NCBI GenBank assembly: GCA_017561935.1
Contig: JAFZBE010000048.1
Span: forward strand, 28,619 to 92,618
Reading direction: 5' to 3'
Length of the DNA stretch: 64,000 bases
Origin: Bacteroidales bacterium
GTDB lineage: Bacteria > Bacteroidota > Bacteroidia > Bacteroidales > UBA3663
Part shown: positions 15,066 to 22,937 of the stretch, piece after piece
How positions within the stretch are numbered: the stretch's first letter is position 1
Layout of the letters: every line of letters starts with the position of its first letter
The notes under the pieces: generated by a model
The model's database searches: none
What the model was told of the DNA's origin: nothing
The model's input: the letters and a program-made list of their open reading frames with translations, nothing else
Translations under genes and position numbers: made by a program

Positions 15066-16511
15066 ATGAACAAGAAAATCTTTTCGGCGTTGATTGCCTT
15101 GATTCCAAGCGTCACGCTTTTTGCAGGTGGTTTGACCACCAACACCAATCAGAATGCAGCCTACCTCCGTATGATGAGCCAGGAGGCCATCATCGACATC
15201 ACCGGCCTTTACATGAATCCTGCCGGCACTGCATTCCTCACCCCCGGCTATCACTTCAGCCTCAATATCCAGAATGCAAAGCAGAACCGCGACATCGAAA
15301 CCACATTCCCGCTGATGCAGTACAATCGCTTCGATGCAAGTGCGACACGCGAGTTCCACGGCGAGGCCAATGCCCCCGTCATTCCAAGCTTCCAGTTCTC
15401 CTATAACTGGGAAAAATGGAGCATCAATGCCAACTTCGCCATCGGTGGTGGCGGCGGCAAGGCCGAGTTTGACACCGGTCTGGGCACCTTCGAGAGCATG
15501 TATGCTGCCAAGATCTACAGCGAGGTAGTCACCAGCCTCACCAAGAATATCGCCCCGGCCCTCATCGCACAAGGCATGGATCAGGCCGCAGCAGTTACTC
15601 AGGCACAGACGATGGCCCAGAGCGCTTATCAGGGCTACAGCCTCAACTCCTACCTCAAGGGTCGCCAGTACCACTTCTGCCTCACTTTGGGTAGCACCTA
15701 CAAGGCAATGGACAATCTCTCCCTCTTCCTCGGTGCACGTGCCATCTATGCCACCAACAACTACAATGGTTGGGTGGAGGACATCCACGCCGTCTATGTC
15801 AACCCCTTGACACAGCAGCCTGTTGACCAGGTGGTGAACAGCGAGCTTTCGCTCAATGCCGACCAGACAGGTTGGGGCTTCACACCCGTCCTCGGCGTCG
15901 ATTGGCGCATCAACGAGCATTGGAACGTGGCTGCCAAGTACGAGTTCAAGACACGTCTGCGCGTCGAGAACAAATCTGAGATGAACGAATTCACCAAGGA
16001 AATGGCCGCAACCAACGCAACCCTCGGCCAGTTCAAGGACGGTTCGACGATAGCAACCGACGTTCCTTCGCTCCTCACCGTTGGTGTTGAATACCGCCCC
16101 ATCGATGCCATCCGTCTGCGTGCCGGCTATCACTGGTATGGCGACAAGCAGGCAACCGTCTATGGCAACAAGCAGGATCTCATCGACGACGACACCTGGG
16201 AGTTCACCGCAGGTGCTGAGTGGGAGATCAACAAGTGGGTGACCATCAGTGGTGGCTACGTTCGCACACAGTATGGTTTGAGCGACGCCTACATGAACGA
16301 CCTTTCGTTCGTCACCAGTTCAAACAACATGGGCTTTGGCGCACGTGTTCGCCTCACCGGCAACCTCAACCTCGACCTCGGCTACATGAAGACATTCTAC
16401 GAGGAGCGCACTGTTGAGACACAGAACTACCTCTCCCCCGGTTTGACCAAGACTGACACCTACACCCGCACCAACCGCGTGCTTGGCATCGGCATCAACT
16501 TCGAGTTCTAA
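15066..16511 (+). CDS. OmpP1/FadL-family outer membrane protein
   Basis: Outer-membrane beta-barrel of the FadL/OmpP1/TodX family, which admits hydrophobic compounds such as fatty acids. The 481-residue precursor has a signal peptide (MNKKIFSALIALIPSVTLFAGG). The mature N-terminus has GLTTNTNQNAAYLRMMSQEA and the family motif GLYMNPAGTAFL. Many alternating beta strands follow, ending in aromatic NFEF. The frame is open far upstream of 15066, but the promoter at 14960 and the signal peptide fix this start. A hairpin terminator follows 38 bp after the stop, so it is probably monocistronic. Confidence 0.9.
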   Translation: MNKKIFSALIALIPSVTLFAGGLTTNTNQNAAYLRMMSQEAIIDITGLYMNPAGTAFLTPGYHFSLNIQNAKQNRDIETTFPLMQYNRFDASATREFHGEANAPVIPSFQFSYNWEKWSINANFAIGGGGGKAEFDTGLGTFESMYAAKIYSEVVTSLTKNIAPALIAQGMDQAAAVTQAQTMAQSAYQGYSLNSYLKGRQYHFCLTLGSTYKAMDNLSLFLGARAIYATNNYNGWVEDIHAVYVNPLTQQPVDQVVNSELSLNADQTGWGFTPVLGVDWRINEHWNVAAKYEFKTRLRVENKSEMNEFTKEMAATNATLGQFKDGSTIATDVPSLLTVGVEYRPIDAIRLRAGYHWYGDKQATVYGNKQDLIDDDTWEFTAGAEWEINKWVTISGGYVRTQYGLSDAYMNDLSFVTSSNNMGFGARVRLTGNLNLDLGYMKTFYEERTVETQNYLSPGLTKTDTYTRTNRVLGIGINFEF

Positions 16512-16549
16512 TCATTCGCCCTAAACTACTACATCACATACATTCACAG

Positions 16550-16588
16550 CAATGCCTTCCCCATTTCGGAGAAGGCATTGCCATTTTT
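16550..16588 (+). terminator. Rho-independent terminator after the porin gene
   Basis: A perfect 10-bp stem CAATGCCTTC / GAAGGCATTG (16550-16559 and 16571-16580) with an 11-nt loop is followed by CCATTTTTAT. Confidence 0.88.
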
Positions 16589-16609
16589 ATTTATTTCGCA
16601 CCCTAAACC

Positions 16610-17038
16610 TCAGCTCCGCTTATTGGCGAGCAGTCGGACATAACCTAAGCAAAGCACCCAAGCGATCACCACACCCACAATGTCGGCCACCCAATCGATC
16701 CAGTCGCCCGAACGCAAACCATTGGTGCAATACTTTTGTCCTAATTCCACCAGGCCACCCAGAAGCGAAGGCAGATAGAGCGCACCGATGCGAAGTCGTC
16801 GTGGACGAAGTTCTCCCACACGCAAGCCATGAGGGATGGGCGAAAAACGAAGACCATGCAAACGCAGATGGTCAAGCCAGATGGCTCCCGCCTGCCCGAA
16901 ATACATCACGATGTGTGTCCACTTATCAATAAACGCCACATTGCTAAGCGGCGTCTCAGGCACCGGCATGAAAGATAGTATCATCACAATGGCAAAGATA
17001 AACCATGTGAATGGATAATGCTTGATGTAATGGGACAT
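16610..17038 (-). CDS. VanZ-like membrane protein
   Basis: A 142-residue protein with a VanZ-like arrangement: hydrophobic segments at about 8-24, 40-58, 85-100 and 115-135, and the motif DKWTHIVMYFGQAGAIWL (family D-K-x-x-H-x-x-x-Y). The late acidic GDWIDWVADIVGVVIAW segment is also typical. In most bacteria such proteins have no link to glycopeptide resistance, and their role is unknown. The middle stretch between the second and third hydrophobic segments is unusually Arg/Leu/Pro-rich (RFSPIPHGLRVGELRPRR). The 5' side abuts a composite repeat. Confidence 0.8.
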   Translation of the reverse strand: MSHYIKHYPFTWFIFAIVMILSFMPVPETPLSNVAFIDKWTHIVMYFGQAGAIWLDHLRLHGLRFSPIPHGLRVGELRPRRLRIGALYLPSLLGGLVELGQKYCTNGLRSGDWIDWVADIVGVVIAWVLCLGYVRLLANKRS

Positions 17039-17040
17039 AG

Positions 17041-17172
17041 AGAGGAGTTTGAGGGGTTAAAGGGGGTTGAAGGGTTTGAGGGGTTCAAGGGGTTTGAAGG
17101 GTTCGAGAAGTTCGAGAGGGTTATGGGCATACAACCCTTCAAACCTTTCAAACTCCTCAAACCCCTCAAACC
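17041..17172 (+). repeat. Composite dispersed element C (inverted arms around the 18-bp core)
   Basis: A G-rich left arm of GGGGTTTGAAG-like units (17041-17118), the core GGTTATGGGCATACAACC (17119-17136), and a C-rich right arm CTTCAAACC... (17137-17172). Left and right arms are roughly reverse complements, so the element could form a long imperfect hairpin or cruciform with the core at the tip. It lies between the hydrolase stop and the VanZ-like start. Confidence 0.85.
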
Positions 17173-18075
17173 CTAATTAATTGTAATCTGCTTATCCTTA
17201 TTCTCAAACGGACTGGGATGCTTCTGGGATAGTTGTCCGATGAAGCCATATCTGCGCCTAACGGGTCGCCACTTGTCAGTGGTCGAATGCAGGAAGAGCC
17301 AGTCATAGACGCTCTTGAAATAGAAATAATGCGACAACATGCTGTGATTCTGTCCAGGCAACAGTCGATAAATGAGGCGTGTGGTATCGCCCACAGCCCT
17401 CATCTGATCAACCACGCGCTGCGAAGCCTCCCACGGCACCGAATGGTCGTTGGTGCCATGAAGGATGCAGAGGGGCACTTTCAGCAGATTCTTGTGATTC
17501 GTCTTGGGTGTATCGCCACCACACAATGCCAAGGCTGCTGCCACACGATTGGGCGAATCGGCTACATAGTCGATTGTGCCAAAGCCACCCATGCTCATAC
17601 CGAGCACGTAGATGCGTGTCGAGTCGATGGCATAACGTTCCAAGGCCCAATCCACCAACCTGTTGATCCTATCGGGTTGCCATCCTCCTGTCGGATGCTG
17701 GGGAGCAAGGACATAGGCATCGAGATTCAACCCTTTCGAAAGGGCATCGAGTGTGCCATAGCGGCGCACTTGCGACAAGTTGGTGCCACGAAGGCTTGCA
17801 CCATGCAGAAATATCACCAATGGCTTGCGAACCATAGCTTCCAACAGGTCACCCTCCTCACCTCTGATGCTATCGATGACGATAGGAGGCACCACCGCAC
17901 TATCGGGTGGAGCTATCACTGGAGGAACATAGAACCAAAAGTTATAGGCATCTTTCACCGTGCCGCGATGCGCTATCATACGCTGTGCCGACAATGATCC
18001 AAACATCATCGATGTCACAAAAACGAATAGGGTCAGGCTACGCAACCAGCCTGACCATTCCAATATTTTATTCAT
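17173..18075 (-). CDS. Exported alpha/beta hydrolase (esterase-like)
   Basis: A 300-residue serine hydrolase with a signal-like N-terminus (hydrophobic about 12-30, cleavage near SLSAQ). The catalytic parts are visible: oxyanion HGASLRGTN, nucleophile elbow GMSMGGFG (G-x-S-x-G) near residue 165, and ILHGTNDHSVPW with Asp or His candidates, then GQNHSML for the final histidine. It resembles the esterase D / PHB depolymerase-like group (phospholipase or carboxylesterase families) that deacylates sugars or small esters in the periplasm. The actual substrate cannot be read from the sequence. Its 3' end abuts composite element C. Confidence 0.83.
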   Translation of the reverse strand: MNKILEWSGWLRSLTLFVFVTSMMFGSLSAQRMIAHRGTVKDAYNFWFYVPPVIAPPDSAVVPPIVIDSIRGEEGDLLEAMVRKPLVIFLHGASLRGTNLSQVRRYGTLDALSKGLNLDAYVLAPQHPTGGWQPDRINRLVDWALERYAIDSTRIYVLGMSMGGFGTIDYVADSPNRVAAALALCGGDTPKTNHKNLLKVPLCILHGTNDHSVPWEASQRVVDQMRAVGDTTRLIYRLLPGQNHSMLSHYFYFKSVYDWLFLHSTTDKWRPVRRRYGFIGQLSQKHPSPFENKDKQITIN

Positions 18076-18152
18076 TTAACTGGTTTATTTTCAAATTTAG
18101 CGGCGCAAATTTAGCGAAAAAATCCGAAATGACCAAATTTATTCTATAAAAA

Positions 18153-18184
18153 TTTGGATAATTGGCTGATAATGGCTATCTTTG
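18153..18184 (+). promoter_or_regulatory. Promoter for the polysaccharide deacetylase gene
   Basis: TTTG (18153-18156), a 20-bp gap, and TATCTTTG (18177-18184) match the consensus exactly, 32 bp before the ATG at 18217. Confidence 0.85.
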
Positions 18185-18216
18185 CGCACACAATAACCAA
18201 TGGACTTGACAGAATC

Positions 18217-19014
18217 ATGAGCAAAAAGATAATGCTGAGCTTCGACACCGAGGAGTATGACGTCCCCCGCGAACATGGTGTAGAAATCACGATGAACGAA
18301 TCGATGAAGGTGTCGGGATATGGCACAACAAGGATACTCGACTGCCTGAAGGAATGTGGAGTAAAGGCTACTTTCTTTTGCACCACCAACTTCGCCACCA
18401 ATGCACCCGACATCATCCGGCGCATCATCGACGAAGGTCATGAGGTGGCCTCACATGGTTGTGACCACTTCCAACCCAAGCCCGAGCACGTCATCCTTTC
18501 GAAGCAGATGCTCGAAGCCGATTTCGGCATTCAGATCAAGGGCTATCGTCAGCCCCGCATGTTCCCAGTCGATCTGCAGGAACTGAAGCGACAGGGCTAC
18601 GTCTATAACGCTTCGCTTAATCCAGCCTTTATCCCGGGACGCTATATGCACCTCAACACCCCTCGAACCAGCTTCATGGAGGAAGGGTTGCTGCAGATTC
18701 CCGCCTCGGTATCTCCCTGGCTGCGCATCCCGATGTTCTGGCTTGCGCTCCACAACTTCCCACTGTGGCTCTATAAGAAGCTACTCCATCGCATCGTCTC
18801 CCACGACGACTACTTCAACACCTACTTCCATCCCTGGGAGTTCTATCCACTCGGCGAACATCCCGAATACAAAATGCCCTACATCATTCGTCACAATGCA
18901 GGGCAAAGTATGTACGAACGCCTCAAGTCGGTCATCCTCGACTGCAAATCTCGAGGCTACGAGTTCATCACTTATTGCGAATTTTCCGAAGAAAAGATCC
19001 AACAGCGAAGTTAG
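18217..19014 (+). CDS. Polysaccharide deacetylase family protein
   Basis: A 265-residue NodB-homology deacetylase predicted to remove N- or O-acetyl groups from a cell-surface polysaccharide. Motif 1 is LSFDTEEYD (catalytic and metal Asp), motif 2 is VASHGCDHF (H-x3-H metal ligands), with ATFFCTTNF and the QIKGYRQPRMFP arginine motif between. FHPWEFYP near residue 205 is the conserved late block. No signal peptide is present, so it probably acts in the cytoplasm on a precursor. It resembles the capsule-locus PuuE/DUF3473-type group. The ATG at 18217 is chosen because an earlier in-frame start lies within the promoter. Its TAG stop overlaps the convergent gene's stop. Confidence 0.88.
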   Translation: MSKKIMLSFDTEEYDVPREHGVEITMNESMKVSGYGTTRILDCLKECGVKATFFCTTNFATNAPDIIRRIIDEGHEVASHGCDHFQPKPEHVILSKQMLEADFGIQIKGYRQPRMFPVDLQELKRQGYVYNASLNPAFIPGRYMHLNTPRTSFMEEGLLQIPASVSPWLRIPMFWLALHNFPLWLYKKLLHRIVSHDDYFNTYFHPWEFYPLGEHPEYKMPYIIRHNAGQSMYERLKSVILDCKSRGYEFITYCEFSEEKIQQRS

Positions 19015-19784
19015 AGATTGTCCTCCGACAGGGAATCCTTTTGCGACGTCAGGAAAGAATTGTCATTTATCTGCATAAGGTCATCGAGGATTTGCATCTC
19101 GGCATCCTTATCTCCTATCTTATTGTATCCTTGTGCTAACGTGAGGGCGATGTCGCTGAAGAACGATTCGTAAAGCGTGTCGCCCGCATTTTTTGCCTCA
19201 TTGTAGATGGCCTGCAACCTTTGGGTAGTCGCTTCGAGGTCCAGTCCCATCTCTACCTTGCCGCGCAGTAAGGCCAGTTCCTCCAGCTTGTTATGCTGGC
19301 CACGAACCACTTCTTTGGGCAGCTGCTTCACCTGCATCGGAGCTGCAGAAGGCTTGGGAGCAAATAGTCCGGATGCGAAATTGTTGATCCGCTGCGACTC
19401 TGCACTCCAGATGAATCGTCCCACGAGGACCACACAGCAGAGAATGGCAGCTGCTGCCACCCAAGGCATGATGCGACGCACGAAGGGCTTCCTCTCCTTC
19501 ATCATTTCCTTGGCCTTACCTTGTACAATCTTTTCGATCGTCTTTCGGTCCAACGTCTGCATGGCATCCACCACGCGCTGTTGGCGCTCCTCTCCCACTA
19601 TCTGCATCTGCTTGATGAGACGAGCCATAGTGATAGCGCGTTCACGCAGCTTGGGATTATCCTTCATTTCTGCACGAAAAGCATCGGCCTCGGCCTCTGA
19701 CATCCGGCTACGCAGAAACAGGGCGATGCGTTCGTCCATCTCAGCTTGCGGGCTGGTCTCATTCATGTTGCCATCTTTCTTCAT
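19011..19784 (-). CDS. Putative membrane-anchored anti-sigma factor
   Basis: A 257-residue protein encoded 12 bp after an ECF-type sigma factor gene. The N-terminal about 105 residues are cytoplasmic and highly charged (DERIALFLRSRMSEAEADAFRAEM resembles a zinc-less anti-sigma domain), then one transmembrane helix (IMPWVAAAAILCCVVLVGRFIW, about 107-128), then an extracytoplasmic helical domain with TPR-like character (LEATTQRLQAIYNEAKNAGDTLY, IGDKDAEMQILDDLMQ). This layout and position fit an anti-sigma regulator, but no named family motif was recognised. The 3' end overlaps the deacetylase stop by 4 bp, convergently. Confidence 0.65.
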   Translation of the reverse strand: MKKDGNMNETSPQAEMDERIALFLRSRMSEAEADAFRAEMKDNPKLRERAITMARLIKQMQIVGEERQQRVVDAMQTLDRKTIEKIVQGKAKEMMKERKPFVRRIMPWVAAAAILCCVVLVGRFIWSAESQRINNFASGLFAPKPSAAPMQVKQLPKEVVRGQHNKLEELALLRGKVEMGLDLEATTQRLQAIYNEAKNAGDTLYESFFSDIALTLAQGYNKIGDKDAEMQILDDLMQINDNSFLTSQKDSLSEDNL

Positions 19785-19796
19785 TTTCGTGTAGAA

Positions 19797-20369
19797 TTAG
19801 TCATTGAACATTTCATTGAATATCTGTTTCATCGCCGCCTCGAACTTTGTCATGCAGCGGCTCTTCATTACCTTTACGCTGTTGGCAGCCTTGTAACCAT
19901 AGAGGTCGGCAAGCTCCTGCATCGAGTATCTGTCGAAGTAAAAGCCCCAAAGCAGCTTGTTGCAGGGTTCAGGAAGGTTGCGCACCACTTCGCGTACAGC
20001 AGCCTCTTTGCGCTCCACCATTCTTGCATCCTCCTGGGCAAGCACCTCGTTGAGGAAGTCCTCGTTGAATTCGCTCACGTCACGTTCGTCCTCATTGTCG
20101 AGTATCTTCTGCATCTGCCGATATTGCTCCTTGAGCTTGTTCTGCACAATACCATGGAAATATGCAGCCAGCGAGCGAGGCATCTCGGCAAGGTATCCCG
20201 AATGAAGCTGTTCGTACAGGGTGAGGAATGAATCCTGGAAAAGGTCCTCAGCATCGTTGTGGTTCAATCCCTTCGACATAAGCCAGCTAAGGGTCTTGTC
20301 GCGCTGTTCACCCACGAAGTCATTCAGAACGGCGATGGTTGCATTAGGTAATATGTTGTTCTTTGCCAT
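19797..20369 (-). CDS. ECF-type RNA polymerase sigma-70 family factor
   Basis: A 190-residue sigma factor with region 2 (NDAEDLFQDSFLTLYEQL, then AAYFHGIVQNKLKEQYRQ) and region 4 (EVVRNLPEPCNKLLWGFYFDRYSMQELADLYGYKAANSVKVMKSRCMTKFE, given here only as its ends: VVRNLPEP and SVKVMKSRC). A linker of about 35 acidic residues joins them. It directs core polymerase to a stress- or surface-related regulon that cannot be named from this window. It has its own promoter of the housekeeping type at 20389 and precedes the putative anti-sigma gene. Confidence 0.9.
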   Translation of the reverse strand: MAKNNILPNATIAVLNDFVGEQRDKTLSWLMSKGLNHNDAEDLFQDSFLTLYEQLHSGYLAEMPRSLAAYFHGIVQNKLKEQYRQMQKILDNEDERDVSEFNEDFLNEVLAQEDARMVERKEAAVREVVRNLPEPCNKLLWGFYFDRYSMQELADLYGYKAANSVKVMKSRCMTKFEAAMKQIFNEMFND

Positions 20370-20388
20370 ATATTTGAATTTTCGGGTG

Positions 20389-20419
20389 CAAAGATACAGT
20401 TTTTTCCCAAACTATGCAA
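20389..20419 (-). promoter_or_regulatory. Promoter for the sigma/anti-sigma operon
   Basis: Minus strand: TTG (20419-20417), a 20-bp gap, and TATCTTTG (20396-20389), 19 bp before the sigma factor ATG. Confidence 0.8.
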
Positions 20420-20700
20420 GGATAATCGCCATTTTTGATACCCGTTCATCACTATGTGCATGTTTTGGATGAAAAGTTAACTGTCTTAACACAAAAAATC
20501 TTCTACAAAAACACACGTTTATAGATTCAAAAAAAGAAGGCCCAGCACTCACTGCCAAGCCCTCTCCTACTGGTCTGAATTACTATAAAAAACGTCTTGT
20601 CTTGATCTATAAAACTTTTCGTTTCCATCTTTATGTGACAAAGGGAACCGAAAGGTTAACAGAAAAAACAATTATTTTTGAATTTCAGAAAAAAAGCATG
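20420..20700. other. AT-rich intergenic stretch, no gene seen
   Basis: Part of a 380-bp gap. No credible coding frame, tRNA or strong hairpin was found; it contains A/T runs and a GGCCCAGCACTCACTGCC stretch without clear pairing. Confidence 0.5.
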
Positions 20701-20736
20701 AAAAAAGTCCGTGCCATTCTTTAGTGACACGGACGT
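20701..20736 (-). terminator. Terminator of the SMR-Nim operon
   Basis: On the minus strand a 7-bp stem GTCCGTG / CACGGAC (20734-20728 and 20713-20707) with a 14-nt loop is followed by TTTTTT. It lies 15 bp beyond the Nim-like stop codon. Confidence 0.85.
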
Positions 20737-20750
20737 TTCATCGCCAATGG

Positions 20751-21260
20751 TTATCGGAGAGCATCGCTCTGCTCTCGCTGCTTCATCAGCTCTATCGCCT
20801 CTTTCCCTGTCAGATGTTCGATGTCGAAGCGGATCATTAACATTCTCGAGAAACCATGCTCCATTTCTTTCTGCAAGGCTTCCTCCTGATTGGGATTATA
20901 TCTGTCACCAAGCAGACGGGCTGTTTCCAGTTTCTCCTGCTCATCTTCGATGATATGAATGCGACCAAAAGCAATCACACTACGAAAAAAGGTGGTGTAC
21001 TTCGCTGGCTGCACGTCATCCTTGTCGATGACGCAGAACGAAGCCTTGTCACAGTTCCTGATGGCATCCACCTTATGGCCACTCAATGCGCTGTGGAAAT
21101 ATAGTTTGCCATCGGCATAGACATAGCTGATGGGAACGGCGTAGGGATAGCCGCCATCACCCAGCAGTGCCAATGTACCGGCAGTCGCCTTCTGCAATAT
21201 CACGATGCTCTCTGCTTCTGAAAGCTGCTGGTGATTGCGCCTCATTTCCCTGAATTCCAT
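20751..21260 (-). CDS. Pyridoxamine 5'-phosphate oxidase-fold protein, Nim-like
   Basis: A 169-residue FMN-binding split-barrel protein related to the 5-nitroimidazole reductase (Nim) group. The N-terminus MEFREMRRNHQQLSEAESI, the GYPYAVPISYVYADGKLYFHSAL segment (residues about 37-59) and SGHKVDAIRN follow the Nim and Nim-like pattern, including the SxLSGHK histidine region. Nim proteins reduce nitroimidazole drugs to harmless amines; many family members are ordinary flavin reductases and give no resistance, so drug resistance is not claimed. It is encoded 1 bp after an SMR pump gene, and both end at the terminator at 20701. Confidence 0.85.
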   Translation of the reverse strand: MEFREMRRNHQQLSEAESIVILQKATAGTLALLGDGGYPYAVPISYVYADGKLYFHSALSGHKVDAIRNCDKASFCVIDKDDVQPAKYTTFFRSVIAFGRIHIIEDEQEKLETARLLGDRYNPNQEEALQKEMEHGFSRMLMIRFDIEHLTGKEAIELMKQREQSDALR

Positions 21261-21261
21261 T

Positions 21262-21585
21262 TTATGATACTGTTTTAAGTCCTACAATTGACACAATGAG
21301 CGTCGTGATGAAAAACAATCGCCAGAACGTAGCCGGTTCGTGGAAGACGAAGATACCTACAATCACCGTTCCCACAGCTCCTATTCCCGTCCATACCGGA
21401 TAAGCTGTCCCTAAAGGAAGCGTCTGTGTGGCTTTGGCCAGAAGTCCCATACTGAGAATGGTGAAAGCCAGGAATCCGCTCATCCATAGCCACCATTCAG
21501 TTCCAGTCACATACTTTGCACGACCAAGACAATAGGTGAACCCCGTCTCACATAGTCCTGCAACAATCAAGATAATCCAGTTCAT
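21262..21585 (-). CDS. SMR-family small multidrug efflux protein (SugE-like)
   Basis: A 107-residue four-helix inner-membrane transporter. WIILIVAGLCETGFTYCLG in helix 1 carries the essential membrane glutamate (AGLCE). The central PLGTAYPVWTGIGAVGTVIVG matches the GTAYxxWTGIGxVG signature of the Gdx/SugE and EmrE subfamilies. SugE/Gdx members export guanidinium or quaternary ammonium ions. The ATG at 21585 is chosen because the in-frame upstream stretch is hydrophilic and contains the promoter. It is cotranscribed with the Nim-like gene. Confidence 0.9.
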   Translation of the reverse strand: MNWIILIVAGLCETGFTYCLGRAKYVTGTEWWLWMSGFLAFTILSMGLLAKATQTLPLGTAYPVWTGIGAVGTVIVGIFVFHEPATFWRLFFITTLIVSIVGLKTVS

Positions 21586-21648
21586 TTGGTTACTGACTGC
21601 CTGTTTGAGGGCAGCAGAACTATTCCGGCGACTCCTTCTAAGGCACTG

Positions 21649-21656
21649 CAAAGATA
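21649..21656 (-). promoter_or_regulatory. -7 box for the SMR-Nim operon
   Basis: TATCTTTG on the minus strand (21656-21649), 64 bp before the SMR start. The expected -33 TTTG is not well formed at 20 bp. Confidence 0.55.
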
Positions 21657-21717
21657 CGAAAAATCTCCCAAATCGTGGGGAATTAGGAGACAATTTTAAG
21701 ATTATTTGTGAGATTTC

Positions 21718-21919
21718 TTACAATCCTTTTACCCAGGTCTCTAATTCCTGTTTATTTGTCCTGTTCAGGAGCTTGCCTTCCTTCCAGTTGACATCAGGAT
21801 AAGCGGCTTTCAAGTCTTCGCATGCCTTCCTGATGCTGCTGCCGCCGTTTGTTACTCTGCGAGCAGGCATTGAGACAAATAGTCAACAGTGCCGCCATCA
21901 CTAATACTATTCTCTTCAT
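21718..21919 (-). pseudogene. Internally deleted exported flavodoxin remnant
   Basis: The ATG at 21919 opens a lipoprotein signal peptide (MKRIVLVMAALLTICLNAC) that stops after 41 codons. In another frame the stretch from about 21842 to the TAA at 21718 encodes a typical flavodoxin C-terminus (DLKAAYPDVNWKEGKLLN, then ELETWVKGL). The first and last parts of a lipoprotein-type flavodoxin therefore remain, while roughly the central 400 bp, including the FMN loops, are missing and the frame is shifted. Intact flavodoxin genes often accompany carboxymuconolactone decarboxylase-cupin genes in Bacteroidales. It is encoded 1 bp after the decarboxylase-cupin gene. The family call rests on the C-terminal match only. 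Confidence 0.65.
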
Positions 21920-21920
21920 A

Positions 21921-22928
21921 TCACTTCAGTTTGTCATATACTTCATCGCTCACTGGCTCAAGCCATTCATTGCTCGAACCTTCCTGCACATCCTTATGAT
22001 AAGTCAGATGCTGGAACCAGGAATCCTTGGCGGCTCCGTGCCAGTGCTTCACCTCAGCGGGAATGGCGATGACGGTGCCGGGAGTCATCTCAATGGCTTC
22101 CTTGCCCCATTCCTGATACCAACCGCGACCGCTGACGCAGATGAGCACCTGCACCGACTTGTGGTGGATGTGCCAGTTGTTGCGGCAGCGAGGCTCGAAG
22201 GTGACGTTATGCACGCCGCCACCCACGTCGGCCAGATAGCTGTTGCCGACGAAATACTGTGCATAGGCGGTATTGGGATTGCCCTTAGGCCATTTGCTGC
22301 GAAGGGTATAGCCCTCGCTGTCGAGCCAGGCACAGAGTTCATCGACGAGTTCCTGCGAATTACCCATGTTCACGGCTCCGCGTTTATGGGCAGCCAACTG
22401 CGGAGCAACACCTTCGAGACCACTCAATGCTGCTACCGTCACTATCTCGCGGTCGGCATGTGAGAGTTGGTCTCCAGCGAAGATGTCACCGAAGAGGTGC
22501 GACTTCAAATAATAGTCATCTTGCGGACAGAAGTCATAATCGAAAGCACGGCCCGATAGCTGCGTCTGGTTCTTCTTGCCCAGTTCGTAGGCTTTCTGTG
22601 CATCGTCCCATTCGGCAGGGCGTGTCCACGGTTTGCCCTCGTGCCATGTCGATTTCTTGTCCTCCAATACCTTGCCCAGCACTCCCAGCGCATTCAGCGA
22701 ACGCGGGAATCCCGTATAGGCATAGAGCTGCGAGAAAGCCTCCTTCAGCTCATTGATGGTTACACCATTGTCGAGTGCCGAGTGTACGGCAGGCTCCAAT
22801 CGCTCCAAGTCACCCTGTGCCATCAGGCAGGCACACGCTGCCAATCCCTTTTGACGCTCTGTCAGCGTCTGACCGTTTATTGTCATCATAGTCAATGCTG
22901 ATATTATAAATACAAACAATCTCTTCAT
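21921..22928 (-). CDS. Exported carboxymuconolactone decarboxylase-cupin fusion
   Basis: A 335-residue secreted protein with a signal peptide (MKRLFVFIISALTMMTINGQ). Residues about 25-115 and 120-205 are two AhpD/CMD-like helical repeats (INELKEAFSQLYAYTGFPRS; REIVTVAALSGLEGVAPQL). The C-terminal about 110 residues are a cupin barrel with metal-type motifs NNWHIHHKSVQVLICVSG and PAEVKHWHGA. Such fusions are common in Bacteroidales oxidative-stress or catabolic operons; the substrate is unknown. CMD repeats normally use a CxxC pair for peroxidase action, and only ACACLMAQG is seen in the first repeat. It lies between AraC and a flavodoxin remnant. Confidence 0.88.
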   Translation of the reverse strand: MKRLFVFIISALTMMTINGQTLTERQKGLAACACLMAQGDLERLEPAVHSALDNGVTINELKEAFSQLYAYTGFPRSLNALGVLGKVLEDKKSTWHEGKPWTRPAEWDDAQKAYELGKKNQTQLSGRAFDYDFCPQDDYYLKSHLFGDIFAGDQLSHADREIVTVAALSGLEGVAPQLAAHKRGAVNMGNSQELVDELCAWLDSEGYTLRSKWPKGNPNTAYAQYFVGNSYLADVGGGVHNVTFEPRCRNNWHIHHKSVQVLICVSGRGWYQEWGKEAIEMTPGTVIAIPAEVKHWHGAAKDSWFQHLTYHKDVQEGSSNEWLEPVSDEVYDKLK

Positions 22929-22937
22929 TTTTTCAGC

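Noticed and set aside
16610..17038. VanZ-like gene as a glycopeptide resistance determinant
   Set aside because: The family is widespread with no van genes nearby, and the organism is Gram-negative.
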